This document shows positions 43,138 to 52,858 of a stretch of 64,000 nucleotides of DNA, piece by piece. This DNA comes from Algoriphagus hitonicola (GTDB lineage: Bacteria; Bacteroidota; Bacteroidia; Cytophagales; Cyclobacteriaceae), in the NCBI RefSeq assembly GCF_900113375.1, contig NZ_FOPC01000016.1:1-64000 (forward strand), written 5' to 3'. Numbering within the stretch: the first letter of the stretch is position 1; the number at the start of each line of letters is the position of its first letter. The notes under the pieces were generated by a model. It had not been told where the DNA came from. It saw only the letters and a program-made list of their open reading frames with translations, and ran no database searches. The translations under genes were made by a program, and so were the position numbers.

Positions 43138-45504
43138 TTATTTTTTATTAAATTTCTTATCATCGTCATAATAGCCATATCCATAACCATATGTATAACC
43201 ATAACCATATGTTACATTTTTGGAATCAACACTATTGAAAATGCCATAAACGTTCTTGATTTCTTTGGAAGAAATGAGGCCATTTAATGCCTCTACAAAA
43301 TTTCGTTTGCTATAATTTTGACGGAAAACAAAAAGCGTTGCATCTGCATGGTTTAGAATATCTAATGTTTCGCTTACTAGACCAATTGGAGGGGTATCAA
43401 GAATAATTACGTCATATTCATTTTTTAACTCAGATATGAGTTGACCAAATTTTTCATTAAATAATAATTCCGCAGGATTTGGTGGTGTAGGTCCAGAAAC
43501 CATAATGTGCAGATTTTCATATTCTGTCTCAGAAACCACCTTACTATAATCGTTCTCAAGCCCACTCAAGTAGGTAGAAAGCCCCTTTTTATTTTCAATT
43601 TTAAAGTCATCAAATATTTTAGGCTTTCTCATATCACATCCAACTAGTATTGTCTTTTTACCTGTTAGGCAATACACAGAAGCCAAATTCATAGCACAAA
43701 AAGTTTTACCTTCACCAGATATAGTGGAAGTCACCATTATGGTAATTTTTTCACTGGGCATAATAAATTTCAGGTTAGCTCTAAGACTTCTGAAGCCTTC
43801 AGATATTCCAGACCTGCTTTTATTTAAAACAACCAGATTATTGTCAAGCTTATTGTAAAGAATATTTGCCAGAATAGGTATTCTAAGCTTTTTCTCTAAA
43901 AATTTCACATCCTCAATCCTCGTCCTGAATGCTTCCCGGCCTATTACCAAAATGATTGGGAACAGCAAGCCACCAAGGATAGCTAAAAGGTAGTTTCTGG
44001 TTGGTTTAGGGCTCAAAAGCAAACCTCCTTCTGCAGGTTCAATAATTTTATTGTTGGCGGTATTTGATGCTTTAGTAATTGCAGCTTCCGCCCTTTTTTC
44101 CATTAGGTATGTATAAAGGTTTTCGTTCAGCTTAAACTGTCTTTCAATTCTTATCAAACTTTGTTCTGTCTGAGGTAGATTTCTAAATCCATCCTCAAAT
44201 TCTTCGATTCGTGACTCTAACTCCTGAATCAGAAGTACAGAATTTTGGTCTACATTATTAAGAACTTCTCTGATGGAAGAGTTTAAATCAGCAATCCTTC
44301 TATCGATGTCTTTAACCGCGGGAGTATTCTCCTTTTGGGTTGCTAAAATTCTTGATTTATCCACCTGCAAAGACATCAGGTTCTCAATTAATGCATTCAA
44401 AATAGGGTCATCAATGCCTAGACCTGAAGGAACCACCAATTCTCTGTAATTCTCCCTTATCAGGTATTCTTTCAGGTTATTATAATAAGTCCTTTTAAAG
44501 CGTTCTTGTCTCAACTCAGATTCAATATCTGACATTTGCTCAAAAATAGCGGCACTTTCTGTGCCTAAATCAAAAAATTTGTTTGTTGATCTGAATGCTT
44601 CGAGTTCTCTTTCGAAAAATCTCAAAGAATCAGCCACACCAGAAACTTGGCTGTCAATAAATCTAATTGTATTTGAATAGACTTCATTTTTCTCATCCAA
44701 TTCTAAACCAAGATAAGTTTCCATAAGCGTATTCAAGTAGGACCTTCCCAATGCTACATTGGAAGTCACAAGACTTAACTCCATAATTGTAGCACCCCTT
44801 TCCACTTCTTGTACCTCTAACATTGAAGAATACAAATTTGCAAGAGATTTAAGATCTTTAACTCTGAAAACATATTCACCATCCAGTTGAGATGCCAATT
44901 TTGAGATTTTCAACCGGAAGTGCTCCGTCTCAATCCATTCATCAAATAGATGAGAACTTTTTTCTGGAATATTAAGTAAAGCAACTGTCGATCCGTCTGG
45001 CAAATACTTGGAATAAGAACCTTCCTCGAATTCAAGAGAATAATTTTCTTCATCAACAAAGCGAATTGCAATTAACCCATTTATAATCTGAGGAGATAGC
45101 CAATCCACTTGCACCAAGAAAGGAGCAGTTTTATAAAGTCTCTGATCTACAAACCTACCCTTTTTATAATATTCGACATCAAAATCAAGTTTTTTAAGAG
45201 CAGCTTCTGCAATGGGCTTAGATTTCAAAATAATAACTTCGTTCTGTAGGCCTACATTACCTACATCCATGATGGTAGGTTTATCAAAAAGCGCTAGAGT
45301 ATTTTCCTTCTCTTTGATGAAAAATTTACTTTCAACCCTATAGAGGGGCGTAGTAGTCTTAGTCCAATAAAAGCCGATTGCAAAAAAAATCAAAATGGAC
45401 AAAATTATCCATGGCCATATTTTAACAACTTTTTTTAAGATGGATTTAATATCAAGAGAACTTTCTTCTGAGGAAATATTCTCTTCTTCTAGATCAAAGG
45501 ACAT
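43138..45504 (-). CDS. wzc: Wzc-type polysaccharide co-polymerase with BY-kinase domain
   Basis: The 788-residue inner-membrane protein has a cytoplasmic start, a membrane segment at about 33-52, a long periplasmic Wzz/GumC-like coiled-coil region (about 210-500), a second membrane segment near 510 and a BY-kinase domain. Kinase landmarks are STISGEGKT (Walker A, near 590), GCDMRKPK (Walker A') and VIILDTPP (Walker B). The C-terminal tail has a Tyr/Gly cluster with eight tyrosines just before the last Asp/Lys-rich residues, the site of autophosphorylation. It controls chain length and export with Wza, whose gene is 19 bp upstream. Confidence 0.92.
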   Translation of the reverse strand: MSFDLEEENISSEESSLDIKSILKKVVKIWPWIILSILIFFAIGFYWTKTTTPLYRVESKFFIKEKENTLALFDKPTIMDVGNVGLQNEVIILKSKPIAEAALKKLDFDVEYYKKGRFVDQRLYKTAPFLVQVDWLSPQIINGLIAIRFVDEENYSLEFEEGSYSKYLPDGSTVALLNIPEKSSHLFDEWIETEHFRLKISKLASQLDGEYVFRVKDLKSLANLYSSMLEVQEVERGATIMELSLVTSNVALGRSYLNTLMETYLGLELDEKNEVYSNTIRFIDSQVSGVADSLRFFERELEAFRSTNKFFDLGTESAAIFEQMSDIESELRQERFKRTYYNNLKEYLIRENYRELVVPSGLGIDDPILNALIENLMSLQVDKSRILATQKENTPAVKDIDRRIADLNSSIREVLNNVDQNSVLLIQELESRIEEFEDGFRNLPQTEQSLIRIERQFKLNENLYTYLMEKRAEAAITKASNTANNKIIEPAEGGLLLSPKPTRNYLLAILGGLLFPIILVIGREAFRTRIEDVKFLEKKLRIPILANILYNKLDNNLVVLNKSRSGISEGFRSLRANLKFIMPSEKITIMVTSTISGEGKTFCAMNLASVYCLTGKKTILVGCDMRKPKIFDDFKIENKKGLSTYLSGLENDYSKVVSETEYENLHIMVSGPTPPNPAELLFNEKFGQLISELKNEYDVIILDTPPIGLVSETLDILNHADATLFVFRQNYSKRNFVEALNGLISSKEIKNVYGIFNSVDSKNVTYGYGYTYGYGYGYYDDDKKFNKK

Positions 45505-45523
45505 AAACTAATTTTTAGTAAGT

Positions 45524-46342
45524 TTAATTAAGAAATGTGAAAATCAAAGCGAAAGCTGTCAAGGTTGAAGTAACCAATGTTAAAGACTGGATGAAGGTCA
45601 TTCCGGAGCCTACTTCCCTGACTTTTAAAGGTTCCGCATAAATGAGATCATTTGGACGAATAAAATAAAATTCCGAAGAAAGGAGATTTTTATCATTTAA
45701 ATTTATTTTATGGATTTGAGATCCATTGGGATATTGTCTCACGAGAGTTACTTCATTTCTTTTAGCTATTACATTCATATCACCTGCAGTTGCTATCGCT
45801 TCAAAAATTGTAACCCTATTCTGCAAAACAGTATGTTTTCCCGGTGAATTAAATTCCCCCAATGTGCTAAAACGAATTCCACCTAATCTTACCCGTACAA
45901 AGTACTCATTTTCATTGACATACCTACTTACTTCATTTTCAATCATCTCCTTGGCCTCTTTTGTTGTTAGGCCAACTAGCTTTATTTCTCCAATTAAAGG
46001 CAATTCAACAACTCCATTTTCTTCTAAAGTATAACCATTCATGAAAAAGACATCACCTCCTCCTTGTCCCCCCATCATTCCCATATTACTAGAAATATCT
46101 CCCGTAATAACTGAAAATAATTCATTCAATTCTGGACTAGTCGTTTTAATATTAATCTCCACAATATCAAATGGCTGAAGAAGGTAATCATCAAACTTGT
46201 AAGGAATCCTTTGGTCTGAAGAAATCAAAGGATCTGTATTTCCCAAATCCTGCATATAAATAATTCTCTTATTTGAAATACAAGAGTTTGTTACAAGTGA
46301 TACTATTATTATCAAGACTAGAAAATTTATTTTCGACCGCAT
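45524..46342 (-). CDS. wza: Wza-type polysaccharide export lipoprotein (OPX)
   Basis: At 272 residues this is the short OPX type common in Bacteroidetes. It has a lipoprotein signal with lipobox TNSC (Cys21), a poly_export domain (YLLQPFDIVEINI) with a Gly/Met-rich insert around 88-98, and a SLBB segment (LGEFNSPGKHTVLQN) before a C-terminal membrane-spanning region. It would form or gate the outer-membrane export channel for the cluster A polysaccharide, together with Wzc. A 97-bp gap with a small hairpin separates it from the dehydrogenase gene. Confidence 0.9.
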   Translation of the reverse strand: MRSKINFLVLIIIVSLVTNSCISNKRIIYMQDLGNTDPLISSDQRIPYKFDDYLLQPFDIVEINIKTTSPELNELFSVITGDISSNMGMMGGQGGGDVFFMNGYTLEENGVVELPLIGEIKLVGLTTKEAKEMIENEVSRYVNENEYFVRVRLGGIRFSTLGEFNSPGKHTVLQNRVTIFEAIATAGDMNVIAKRNEVTLVRQYPNGSQIHKINLNDKNLLSSEFYFIRPNDLIYAEPLKVREVGSGMTFIQSLTLVTSTLTAFALIFTFLN

Positions 46343-46417
46343 ATTTTTATTATAGAATATTACTTGAATTTTATTAGTCTATATGGACTGAATCTGATTA
46401 AGAATTTTTAGTGAGAA

Positions 46418-46435
46418 AGGTTTTTAACAAAACCT
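46418..46435 (-). terminator. Short hairpin after the nucleotide-sugar dehydrogenase
   Basis: AGGTTTT (46418-46424) pairs with AAAACCT (46429-46435) around a 4-base loop, starting five bases beyond the dehydrogenase stop on the minus strand. The following T-run is short (TTTCTC), so termination would be partial at most. It may reduce read-through into the wza-wzc genes. Confidence 0.35.
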
Positions 46436-46439
46436 AACA

Positions 46440-47738
46440 TTAAAGTCTTGCATCAACTTTTGATTTGTTCAAAAAACCCTTGACATCATAAACAACTAAT
46501 TTATTGGATTTTTCAATTTCATAGTTTGCAAAAATCTTGTGGGAAACAGCTAATATTATGGCAGAGTAACATTTCAAATCTAAAACTTGCTCATCGGCCA
46601 GAATTTCTATATCATATTCATGCTTTACTTCACTAGGATTTGCCCAAGGATCAAATATATCGACATCAATATCAAAAGATCTTAATTCGTTGAATATATC
46701 AATCACTTTGGTATTTCTAACATCTGGACAATCTTCTTTAAATGTAAACCCCAAAATCAAAACTTTAGAATCTATTACTTTCAAGTCTTTTCTCATCATC
46801 AATTTGATTACCTCGGTAGCTACGTGTTTGCCCATACTATCGTTAAGCCGGCGACCTGCCAAAATAATCTCAGGGTGGTAGCCCACTTCTTGTGCTTTTT
46901 GTGCAAGATAGAAAGGATCTACTCCGATACAATGCCCTCCAACCAATCCAGGCCTAAAATTAAGGAAATTCCACTTGGTTCCAGCGGCCTCAAGAACCTC
47001 CTGTGTGTCTATGCCAAGCAAAGTAAATATTTTGGATAATTCATTAACAAAAGCAATATTGATATCTCTTTGAGAATTTTCAATCACCTTGGCTGCTTCA
47101 GCAACTTTGATAGAAGGAGCTTTGTGTGTACCCGCGGTAATGATTGTCTTGTAAAGTTGATCTACATATTCGGCTACCTCTTCATTACTACCTGAGGTGA
47201 CTTTTAGAATTTTTGCAACAGTATGCTCCCTATCACCTGGATTAATTCTTTCTGGTGAATAGCCTACAAAAAAATCTTCATTAAACTTAAGGCCTGACTC
47301 TTTTTCCAAAACTGGCACACATTCTTCTTCAGTGACTCCAGGATAAACAGTGGATTCATAAATGACAACATTCCCAGCCTTTAAAAATTTAGCCACATTT
47401 TCAGAAGCTTTTAGCATGGGGGTTAAAACGGGTCGATTATGTCGATCAGTGGGAGTTGGGACTGTTACAATATAAACATCACAATCATCCAAAAAAGATG
47501 ATTCGGAAGTAGGAAAAAAGCCTTTGGGCACTAAGCAACTTTCTGATAATACCTCATTCAATTCCTGATCTTCTACTTCAAGTGTTTGATCCTTCCCTTT
47601 TTGTAATTCATCAATTCGTCTTTGATCGATATCATAACCAACTACGGGGAATTTCTTTGCAAACTCCACGGCCAATGGAAGTCCAACATATCCCAATCCG
47701 ACAACGGCTATTTTAATATTTTCTAATTCTTTCAGCAT
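46440..47738 (-). CDS. UDP-N-acetylhexosamine 6-dehydrogenase (TviB/WbpO-like)
   Basis: The 432-residue protein (from this ATG) is a UDP-sugar dehydrogenase with GLGYVGLP (14-21), IYEST near 127, the central EAAKVIENSQRDINIAFVNE and the catalytic Cys270 in GGHCIGVDP. These features are those of the TviB/WbpO group, which oxidises UDP-GlcNAc or UDP-GalNAc to the uronic acid, rather than of Ugd. A GTG at 47786 would add 16 residues, but these do not fit the family and MLKELENIKIAVVGLG is the usual start. It is the likely source of a HexNAcA for cluster A that the AsnB-like protein could amidate. Confidence 0.9.
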   Translation of the reverse strand: MLKELENIKIAVVGLGYVGLPLAVEFAKKFPVVGYDIDQRRIDELQKGKDQTLEVEDQELNEVLSESCLVPKGFFPTSESSFLDDCDVYIVTVPTPTDRHNRPVLTPMLKASENVAKFLKAGNVVIYESTVYPGVTEEECVPVLEKESGLKFNEDFFVGYSPERINPGDREHTVAKILKVTSGSNEEVAEYVDQLYKTIITAGTHKAPSIKVAEAAKVIENSQRDINIAFVNELSKIFTLLGIDTQEVLEAAGTKWNFLNFRPGLVGGHCIGVDPFYLAQKAQEVGYHPEIILAGRRLNDSMGKHVATEVIKLMMRKDLKVIDSKVLILGFTFKEDCPDVRNTKVIDIFNELRSFDIDVDIFDPWANPSEVKHEYDIEILADEQVLDLKCYSAIILAVSHKIFANYEIEKSNKLVVYDVKGFLNKSKVDARL

Positions 47739-47894
47739 TATTAAGTTTAAATAAAATTTTATAAACAGCTTCGCCCCTTCAGGCACAGAGACTTAGCTTT
47801 ACTTTTTTTTTTGATATTGATTTTCAGTGTATTAAACTCAAATAATTAAAACACTATGAAATTAGTACTAATATTCATCAATAAGATTAATAGG

Positions 47895-47902
47895 CAAAGC
47901 TA
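47895..47902 (-). promoter_or_regulatory. Possible promoter for the cluster A dehydrogenase/export genes
   Basis: On the minus strand this reads TAGCTTTG, a match to the TAnnTTTG -7 element, placed 157 bp before the dehydrogenase ATG and just past the stop of wzi. No -33 element is visible. The leader between it and the start contains a run of ten A (minus strand, 47803-47812). If real, cluster A has its own promoter separate from cluster B. Confidence 0.35.
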
Positions 47903-47936
47903 ATAGATTTTTGGTGAAATAAAATCTTTAAAAAAG

Positions 47937-49643
47937 CTAGTTTTTACTGATCGGGTAAATCAGGTTTAACTGAGCAAATAAGGCTGTTTTGTGGGCTCCT
48001 GAGGAAAAATCATTGGTGGACAGCTTATTGGATTGCCATTGGTAATTTGAACTTCTGATAAGTTGTAATTTGGAGCTAAGTAAAAGCCTTTCCCATTGAT
48101 GATCCCAAAGAAGACCTAGGCTAAAATCCACCCAAGGCTTTTTTTCGGGATTTTGGCCAAACGCTCTATAAAAGAAATCCTGATGATTTGCTAGACGCTC
48201 TAGAAGTATACCCTTTTTATTGAGCCCCTCTACCACACTGACTTCTATGGTTTGGACATTTGAGCCTATTCCAGAACCCACTCCCAACGGCTGACCTTTG
48301 TGACTAAATCCCCTGGCTTCATTATGGGTATGCCAAGCATAGCCACCTAGGAGTCCTGGATAACGGACGTACCTATTATTTGAAGATTGAGTATGAGTAA
48401 TCTCACTGCGGATTTGAAAAAATCTATACTTTTGTCCAGTTTCAATGATTTTATTAAACCCCAATAAATAGGCCCTGGCGTGTTCCGGATTTAAAATAGC
48501 TTCTCGCCAATTGAAGGCATGATCTCTTCTGCCAAATTCCCCATAAATTTCAAAACCTTTATTAGGAATTAATAATCTGAAACTTACAGAAACCTGTTGA
48601 TCATATCCATTATTATCATATTGAAGGGTATTCCCATTTTCAAAAAATTTATTTTTTTGAAAAGCTTCAAAAACAGGGAAATAATCATTGAATGAATTGC
48701 CCATAAATTGGGAATAGCGTTGAAAGGTACGCGAGAACCCAAGGTAAAGGCCTTCGATCCACTTAGGCTGGTAGGATATGGAAAGTCCATTTAGGTATTT
48801 ATAGTCTCCATTAAATTCCTCGAAATACAACTCATTCAGCTCGGAGTTTTGGGAACCATCAAAACCAGAATCTTTTAATTTTCCAGAAATTAGTTGACCC
48901 TCAAACTTTCCAAGAAAAGTTTTAAGCGGTCTTATGGTGTTTAAACTAATGTGAGGAAATCCTTGGGCATTATTGGATAGGGTCAAAGAATTGAATTGAC
49001 CAGGTCCCCACCAGATATTACGCGTGGAAACACCAATTTCAACCGAATGAAATCGAAGAGACAATCCAGATTGTCCCCACCAACCGTTGAAATAGCTTCG
49101 ATCTCCGAATCTTTCTGGTGCATCCCCAAAATTCCAATAATGAAATCTTGCCAATAATGTGCCTCTACTAAATTGATCAGAAAATCCCTGAAAGGATTTA
49201 TTCTGAGCCCAAACAATTTCAGGCTGAATTTGGAAATGAATAAATTTAAAGTTACCCGCAATGCCTCCAGAAAACAATTCCTGAAAACCAACATTTGGAA
49301 TCATGGATAAATCCCCCCATCCGTAGGGTCGATTGGAATTAAATTGGGAAACTAACCGGAATGGAAGAATTGTGAAATTTAAATTTTCCTTTATTAATTT
49401 TTCAATGGAATCTTTTTGAAAATACGGTTTGGAAAGATAAACCGGTCTAATCAAAAGAGAATAATCATTTTCAGGTTGATAGTTGATTAATTGATTCCTT
49501 CTGAAGGCTTCTTCATAAACGAGATCTCCCGCAGTGATGTATTGAGCAATAACAAAATTATTGCTTAAAAGATAAAGAAATAGAAGAAAAAACACCTTTA
49601 AACTAAAGGCATTTCCTTCAGAAAGGAATCTCATTAAATCCAA
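47937..49643 (-). CDS. wzi: Wzi-family capsule assembly outer-membrane protein
   Basis: The 568-residue protein has a signal peptide (about 1-34, ending VIAQ), then alternating amphipathic strands rich in aromatic residues and ending in LIYPISKN, as in a beta-barrel. Segments such as YGWGDLSMIPNVG, WAQNKSFQGF and NIWWGPGQFNSLTLSNNAQGF match the capsule assembly Wzi family of Bacteroidetes, which anchors polysaccharide at the cell surface. It is the last gene of the cluster B operon, 2 bp after an SDR gene. Its presence suggests that the cluster B product stays attached as a capsule. Confidence 0.85.
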   Translation of the reverse strand: MDLMRFLSEGNAFSLKVFFLLFLYLLSNNFVIAQYITAGDLVYEEAFRRNQLINYQPENDYSLLIRPVYLSKPYFQKDSIEKLIKENLNFTILPFRLVSQFNSNRPYGWGDLSMIPNVGFQELFSGGIAGNFKFIHFQIQPEIVWAQNKSFQGFSDQFSRGTLLARFHYWNFGDAPERFGDRSYFNGWWGQSGLSLRFHSVEIGVSTRNIWWGPGQFNSLTLSNNAQGFPHISLNTIRPLKTFLGKFEGQLISGKLKDSGFDGSQNSELNELYFEEFNGDYKYLNGLSISYQPKWIEGLYLGFSRTFQRYSQFMGNSFNDYFPVFEAFQKNKFFENGNTLQYDNNGYDQQVSVSFRLLIPNKGFEIYGEFGRRDHAFNWREAILNPEHARAYLLGFNKIIETGQKYRFFQIRSEITHTQSSNNRYVRYPGLLGGYAWHTHNEARGFSHKGQPLGVGSGIGSNVQTIEVSVVEGLNKKGILLERLANHQDFFYRAFGQNPEKKPWVDFSLGLLWDHQWERLLLSSKLQLIRSSNYQWQSNKLSTNDFSSGAHKTALFAQLNLIYPISKN

Positions 49644-49645
49644 AT

Positions 49646-50641
49646 TTATTCGGTGTAAAAAAGTTCTCCTTGATGTTGATCAACAAATTCATATTTTACG
49701 GTGTTGACAATTCCAGTTTTTAAATCCACAGGAGGAATAAATCCAGATTTTTCAATATTGCTTGAAAAGGCGGTATTGGAACAGAATTTTTTAACTCGAA
49801 TTGCACTTATTGGAAATTTCTTTCCTGAAAGAACGGACACAAAGTCTAGAGATTTACCTAGCAACAATCCCATTGAATACGGAATTTTAATATTTAATTT
49901 ACTCGATTTATCTAGAATCTTATAGACTAAATTAACCAAGGTGTTCATGTCCAGATCTGGCTTATCAATGTAGTTATATAAATGAACACCAGCTTCAAAA
50001 TTAATACTGTACTGTAAAAGAGCAGCTATATTTTCCACATAGGCCATTGATTTTACATTTTCCCCGTTACCTACCATCATAAATCTTCCAGAAGCAATTT
50101 GATTCAAAAGATTGTAAACGTTTCCCCTATTTTGTTCACCAAAAACAACAGTAGGTCTTAAAATGGTAAGCGCCCTGTTGGAAGGATCTTTAGATTGCCA
50201 AGACCTAAAAACCTGCTCAGCTTCATATTTAGTCCTTCCATAATCATTGAAATAATTAATTTCACCCGACTCATCCGTATTTATTGGAGCAAATCCATAT
50301 ACTGCAACCGAGCTTGTAAAAATAATTCTCTGAATATTCTTTGCTTCAGCAATTTCACAAACCCTTTTGGCCCCCATCACATTAACTTCATCGTAAAGTG
50401 AGATAGGAGTAACGTTATCTCTGTGCTCGGCAGCAAGATTTATCAATACATCACCGGTTACTGCTTGAAAAAGCTCGGAGTAATTTCTGACATCAGCTAG
50501 TGCCGTCTTATCAGTAAAAGTTTTACTAACAACTTTATCAATGATTTCAAAATCAGTAGAGGATTGAGTAAATCTTTTGCAAAGTCGAGTCCCAATGAAT
50601 CCAGACCCGCCAATTACAGAAATTTTCTGTGGTTGTAGCAT
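49646..50641 (-). CDS. NAD-dependent SDR sugar epimerase/reductase
   Basis: This 331-residue extended SDR shows GGSGFIGTRLCKRF at the start, TSSVAVYG and YGRTKYEAEQ (catalytic Tyr-xxx-Lys), and LRPTVVFGEQN. The C-terminal half resembles that of UDP-sugar epimerases and 4-ketoreductases, but the substrate cannot be decided. It lies between a GT4 gene (4 bp) and wzi (2 bp). Confidence 0.83.
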   Translation of the reverse strand: MLQPQKISVIGGSGFIGTRLCKRFTQSSTDFEIIDKVVSKTFTDKTALADVRNYSELFQAVTGDVLINLAAEHRDNVTPISLYDEVNVMGAKRVCEIAEAKNIQRIIFTSSVAVYGFAPINTDESGEINYFNDYGRTKYEAEQVFRSWQSKDPSNRALTILRPTVVFGEQNRGNVYNLLNQIASGRFMMVGNGENVKSMAYVENIAALLQYSINFEAGVHLYNYIDKPDLDMNTLVNLVYKILDKSSKLNIKIPYSMGLLLGKSLDFVSVLSGKKFPISAIRVKKFCSNTAFSSNIEKSGFIPPVDLKTGIVNTVKYEFVDQHQGELFYTE

Positions 50642-50645
50642 CTTT

Positions 50646-51764
50646 TTATGAAGTCATTTCAGATTGATAAACATCATCATATTTATCGCACATCGTTTCA
50701 AAATCAAACCTTGAATTTAAAAGATTTTGCTGTGCATCCAGTTCAACATTCAGTGCTTCTTGATCCTGAAATTTTCTAAAAACCAGTTCCACAGCATTTT
50801 CTATAGTTGAAAAGAGAACTCTATGTTGAGAAATATCAGGGATAATAAGTCTATGTGCCTGAATACCAGACAAGACCATGGGAAGCCTAACGGACATGCC
50901 CTCTAAAACAGATATTGGCAATCCTTCATCTCTTGAAAGAGATAAAAATAGATCTGCGCTTTTTAATTCTTGAAAGACATCATCAACCTTGCCAAGGTAG
51001 TTAATTTTACCGTTTACCAAATCATTATTCTTACTAAGAACCTCTACCAATAAATCTTCATCCTCAACTCCACCAGCTATATTAATTTCATATTTAATTC
51101 CCTTAACCTCAAGTAAATCACAAAACTTTAAAAGCTTATCATATCCCTTCCTAAATTTAATATTTCCAACCATAATGATACTTAATTTCTTAAGATTGTA
51201 AGGGAAATTAGTGTCCTTTGCAAGGGAATTTTTTTGGATTGAATTTTCAATAACTCGAAGTTTCAATCCAAACGCGCTTTTAAATTCATCCAAATCTTGA
51301 AGAGAAATCACTACCACCTTATCAAAATAATTTTTCAATAAAAATTGATGAATTAAACCAAAAATCTTGTTTGCCAAACTACCCTTATAATAGTAACCAT
51401 AACTATTCCTGAGAGAAGCAACTAAAATGATATTGGAGTTGATCAAATGAAACATCTTCAAAAACCCTAGAATTACGTCAGCGCCTTTTAATTGGGTTTG
51501 AATAACTGAAAAATCATTCCTTTTTATAAATTTTCGCAGATGAAAAACAGCTAATAGTAGCGTGAATAGATTCAGCTTTTTATTCAATAAGTGGGTATAC
51601 CTAGGTCCCAGATCATTCCAAAAATTAACCTGAGCATTCGGGTGATCCCAAAGAGTTACCACAGAAGCCACTTTAAAATGCTGTGTGGTCATCCTTTTTA
51701 TTGAAACTTCAGCTCCACCTACTCCATTTGAATTTAATACGTAGAGGATTCTATTATTCTTCAT
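50646..51764 (-). CDS. Family 4 glycosyltransferase
   Basis: The 372-residue GT-B protein has SNGVGGAEVSIKRM at 13-26, MVGNIKFRKGYDKLLKF opening the donor domain and RDEGLPISVLEGMSVRLPMV with the E-x7-E pair. Its neighbours are another GT4 gene 8 bp upstream and the SDR 4 bp downstream. It acts on the cluster B lipid-linked unit; the sugar is unknown. Confidence 0.88.
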   Translation of the reverse strand: MKNNRILYVLNSNGVGGAEVSIKRMTTQHFKVASVVTLWDHPNAQVNFWNDLGPRYTHLLNKKLNLFTLLLAVFHLRKFIKRNDFSVIQTQLKGADVILGFLKMFHLINSNIILVASLRNSYGYYYKGSLANKIFGLIHQFLLKNYFDKVVVISLQDLDEFKSAFGLKLRVIENSIQKNSLAKDTNFPYNLKKLSIIMVGNIKFRKGYDKLLKFCDLLEVKGIKYEINIAGGVEDEDLLVEVLSKNNDLVNGKINYLGKVDDVFQELKSADLFLSLSRDEGLPISVLEGMSVRLPMVLSGIQAHRLIIPDISQHRVLFSTIENAVELVFRKFQDQEALNVELDAQQNLLNSRFDFETMCDKYDDVYQSEMTS

Positions 51765-51772
51765 GAATTAGA

Positions 51773-52858
51773 CTATTTATTCAACATTAAATATTGATCA
51801 AGAACATGGTTTACATGAAATTTATCATAGTACTTTGACGAAATAATCGGATAATCCGCGACAGCCTTAATCATTGCATTTGCCAATTGATCAGGAGAAT
51901 TAACAGGAACCAGAAATTTTTCCAAATCCCCAACCAAAATTTCATCCGGTCCATATCGGCAATCTGTAGAAACAACGGGAGTATGACAAATCAAGGATTC
52001 GACTAATACCGTAGGCAAACCCTCATGATCAGAACAAAGGACCAGCAGTTTTGCATTTTTGATCCACGGATACGGATTTTCCAGCCAATTCTTGAATATC
52101 ACATAATTATCTATTCCTAATTCGACAGCAAAACTTTGAACATATTCCTTTTCTGGTCCTTCCCCCAGTAGAAGCAATTTATGACTTTTGTAAAGCTCTG
52201 ATTTTTTGAATGCTTTTAAAAGTAAATCATGTCTTTTTAATTTGATAAATCTAGAAACATGAATCACATAATTGCCTAAAGGAGGATCGATTGATTCCTC
52301 AGATAATTTTTGAATCTTCTCAATTTGGAAAGGATTGTAAATATACCCTACATTAAATACAGCAAGTGAAAAGTAATTTATTAAATCATTCTTAACTCCC
52401 TGAGAAACACCAATCATTCTTTTATTCTTAAAAATTAATTTGAGAAAAAACCTGGTCAGGGACGATTTATACTTAAAAGATAATGCACCATGAATCACGG
52501 CACAATGATTCTTAATACCTGCAGTCCAGCTAACAAAGTTTGAAAAAGGCAAATGTGAGGTGAAAATATCCTGTTGTGGATCAAAATTAATTGTTCTTAA
52601 ATAGCTTTTTAATTTGAAAGATAAAGCTAAAAAATCAAACGCCTTTGTTATTAGGTTATGGTTTCTATTCTTATTTAGAATAAGTAAATTGATCTCTCTC
52701 GCTATCGGAAAAGAAATCCGATTGTAAAGGAGAATCAAATGAACCTCATTTCCCCTACCGACGAATCCTTCACAAAGTGTAAGAACTATTCGTTCGGCTC
52801 CTCCCCCTTCAAGAGAATTAATCAAGAATATAATCTTCTTGCTTTTCTCTGATTTCAA
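51773..52858 (-). CDS. Family 4 glycosyltransferase
   Basis: This 361-residue protein opens with INSLEGGGAERIVLTL, has HVSRFIKLKRHDLLLKAF at the beginning of the donor domain and SDHEGLPTVLVESLICHTPV as donor motif. It overlaps the polymerase gene upstream by 41 bp, an unusually long overlap but with good coding features in both frames. Its closest visible likeness is the GT4 group that includes N-acetylgalactosamine transferases of the PglA/PglJ type. Confidence 0.88.
   Translation of the reverse strand: MKSEKSKKIIFLINSLEGGGAERIVLTLCEGFVGRGNEVHLILLYNRISFPIAREINLLILNKNRNHNLITKAFDFLALSFKLKSYLRTINFDPQQDIFTSHLPFSNFVSWTAGIKNHCAVIHGALSFKYKSSLTRFFLKLIFKNKRMIGVSQGVKNDLINYFSLAVFNVGYIYNPFQIEKIQKLSEESIDPPLGNYVIHVSRFIKLKRHDLLLKAFKKSELYKSHKLLLLGEGPEKEYVQSFAVELGIDNYVIFKNWLENPYPWIKNAKLLVLCSDHEGLPTVLVESLICHTPVVSTDCRYGPDEILVGDLEKFLVPVNSPDQLANAMIKAVADYPIISSKYYDKFHVNHVLDQYLMLNK

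Noticed and set aside
47739-47786. GTG start of the nucleotide-sugar dehydrogenase
   Set aside because: The 16 extra residues are not typical of the family, and the ATG at 47738 puts the NAD-binding motif at the normal distance.
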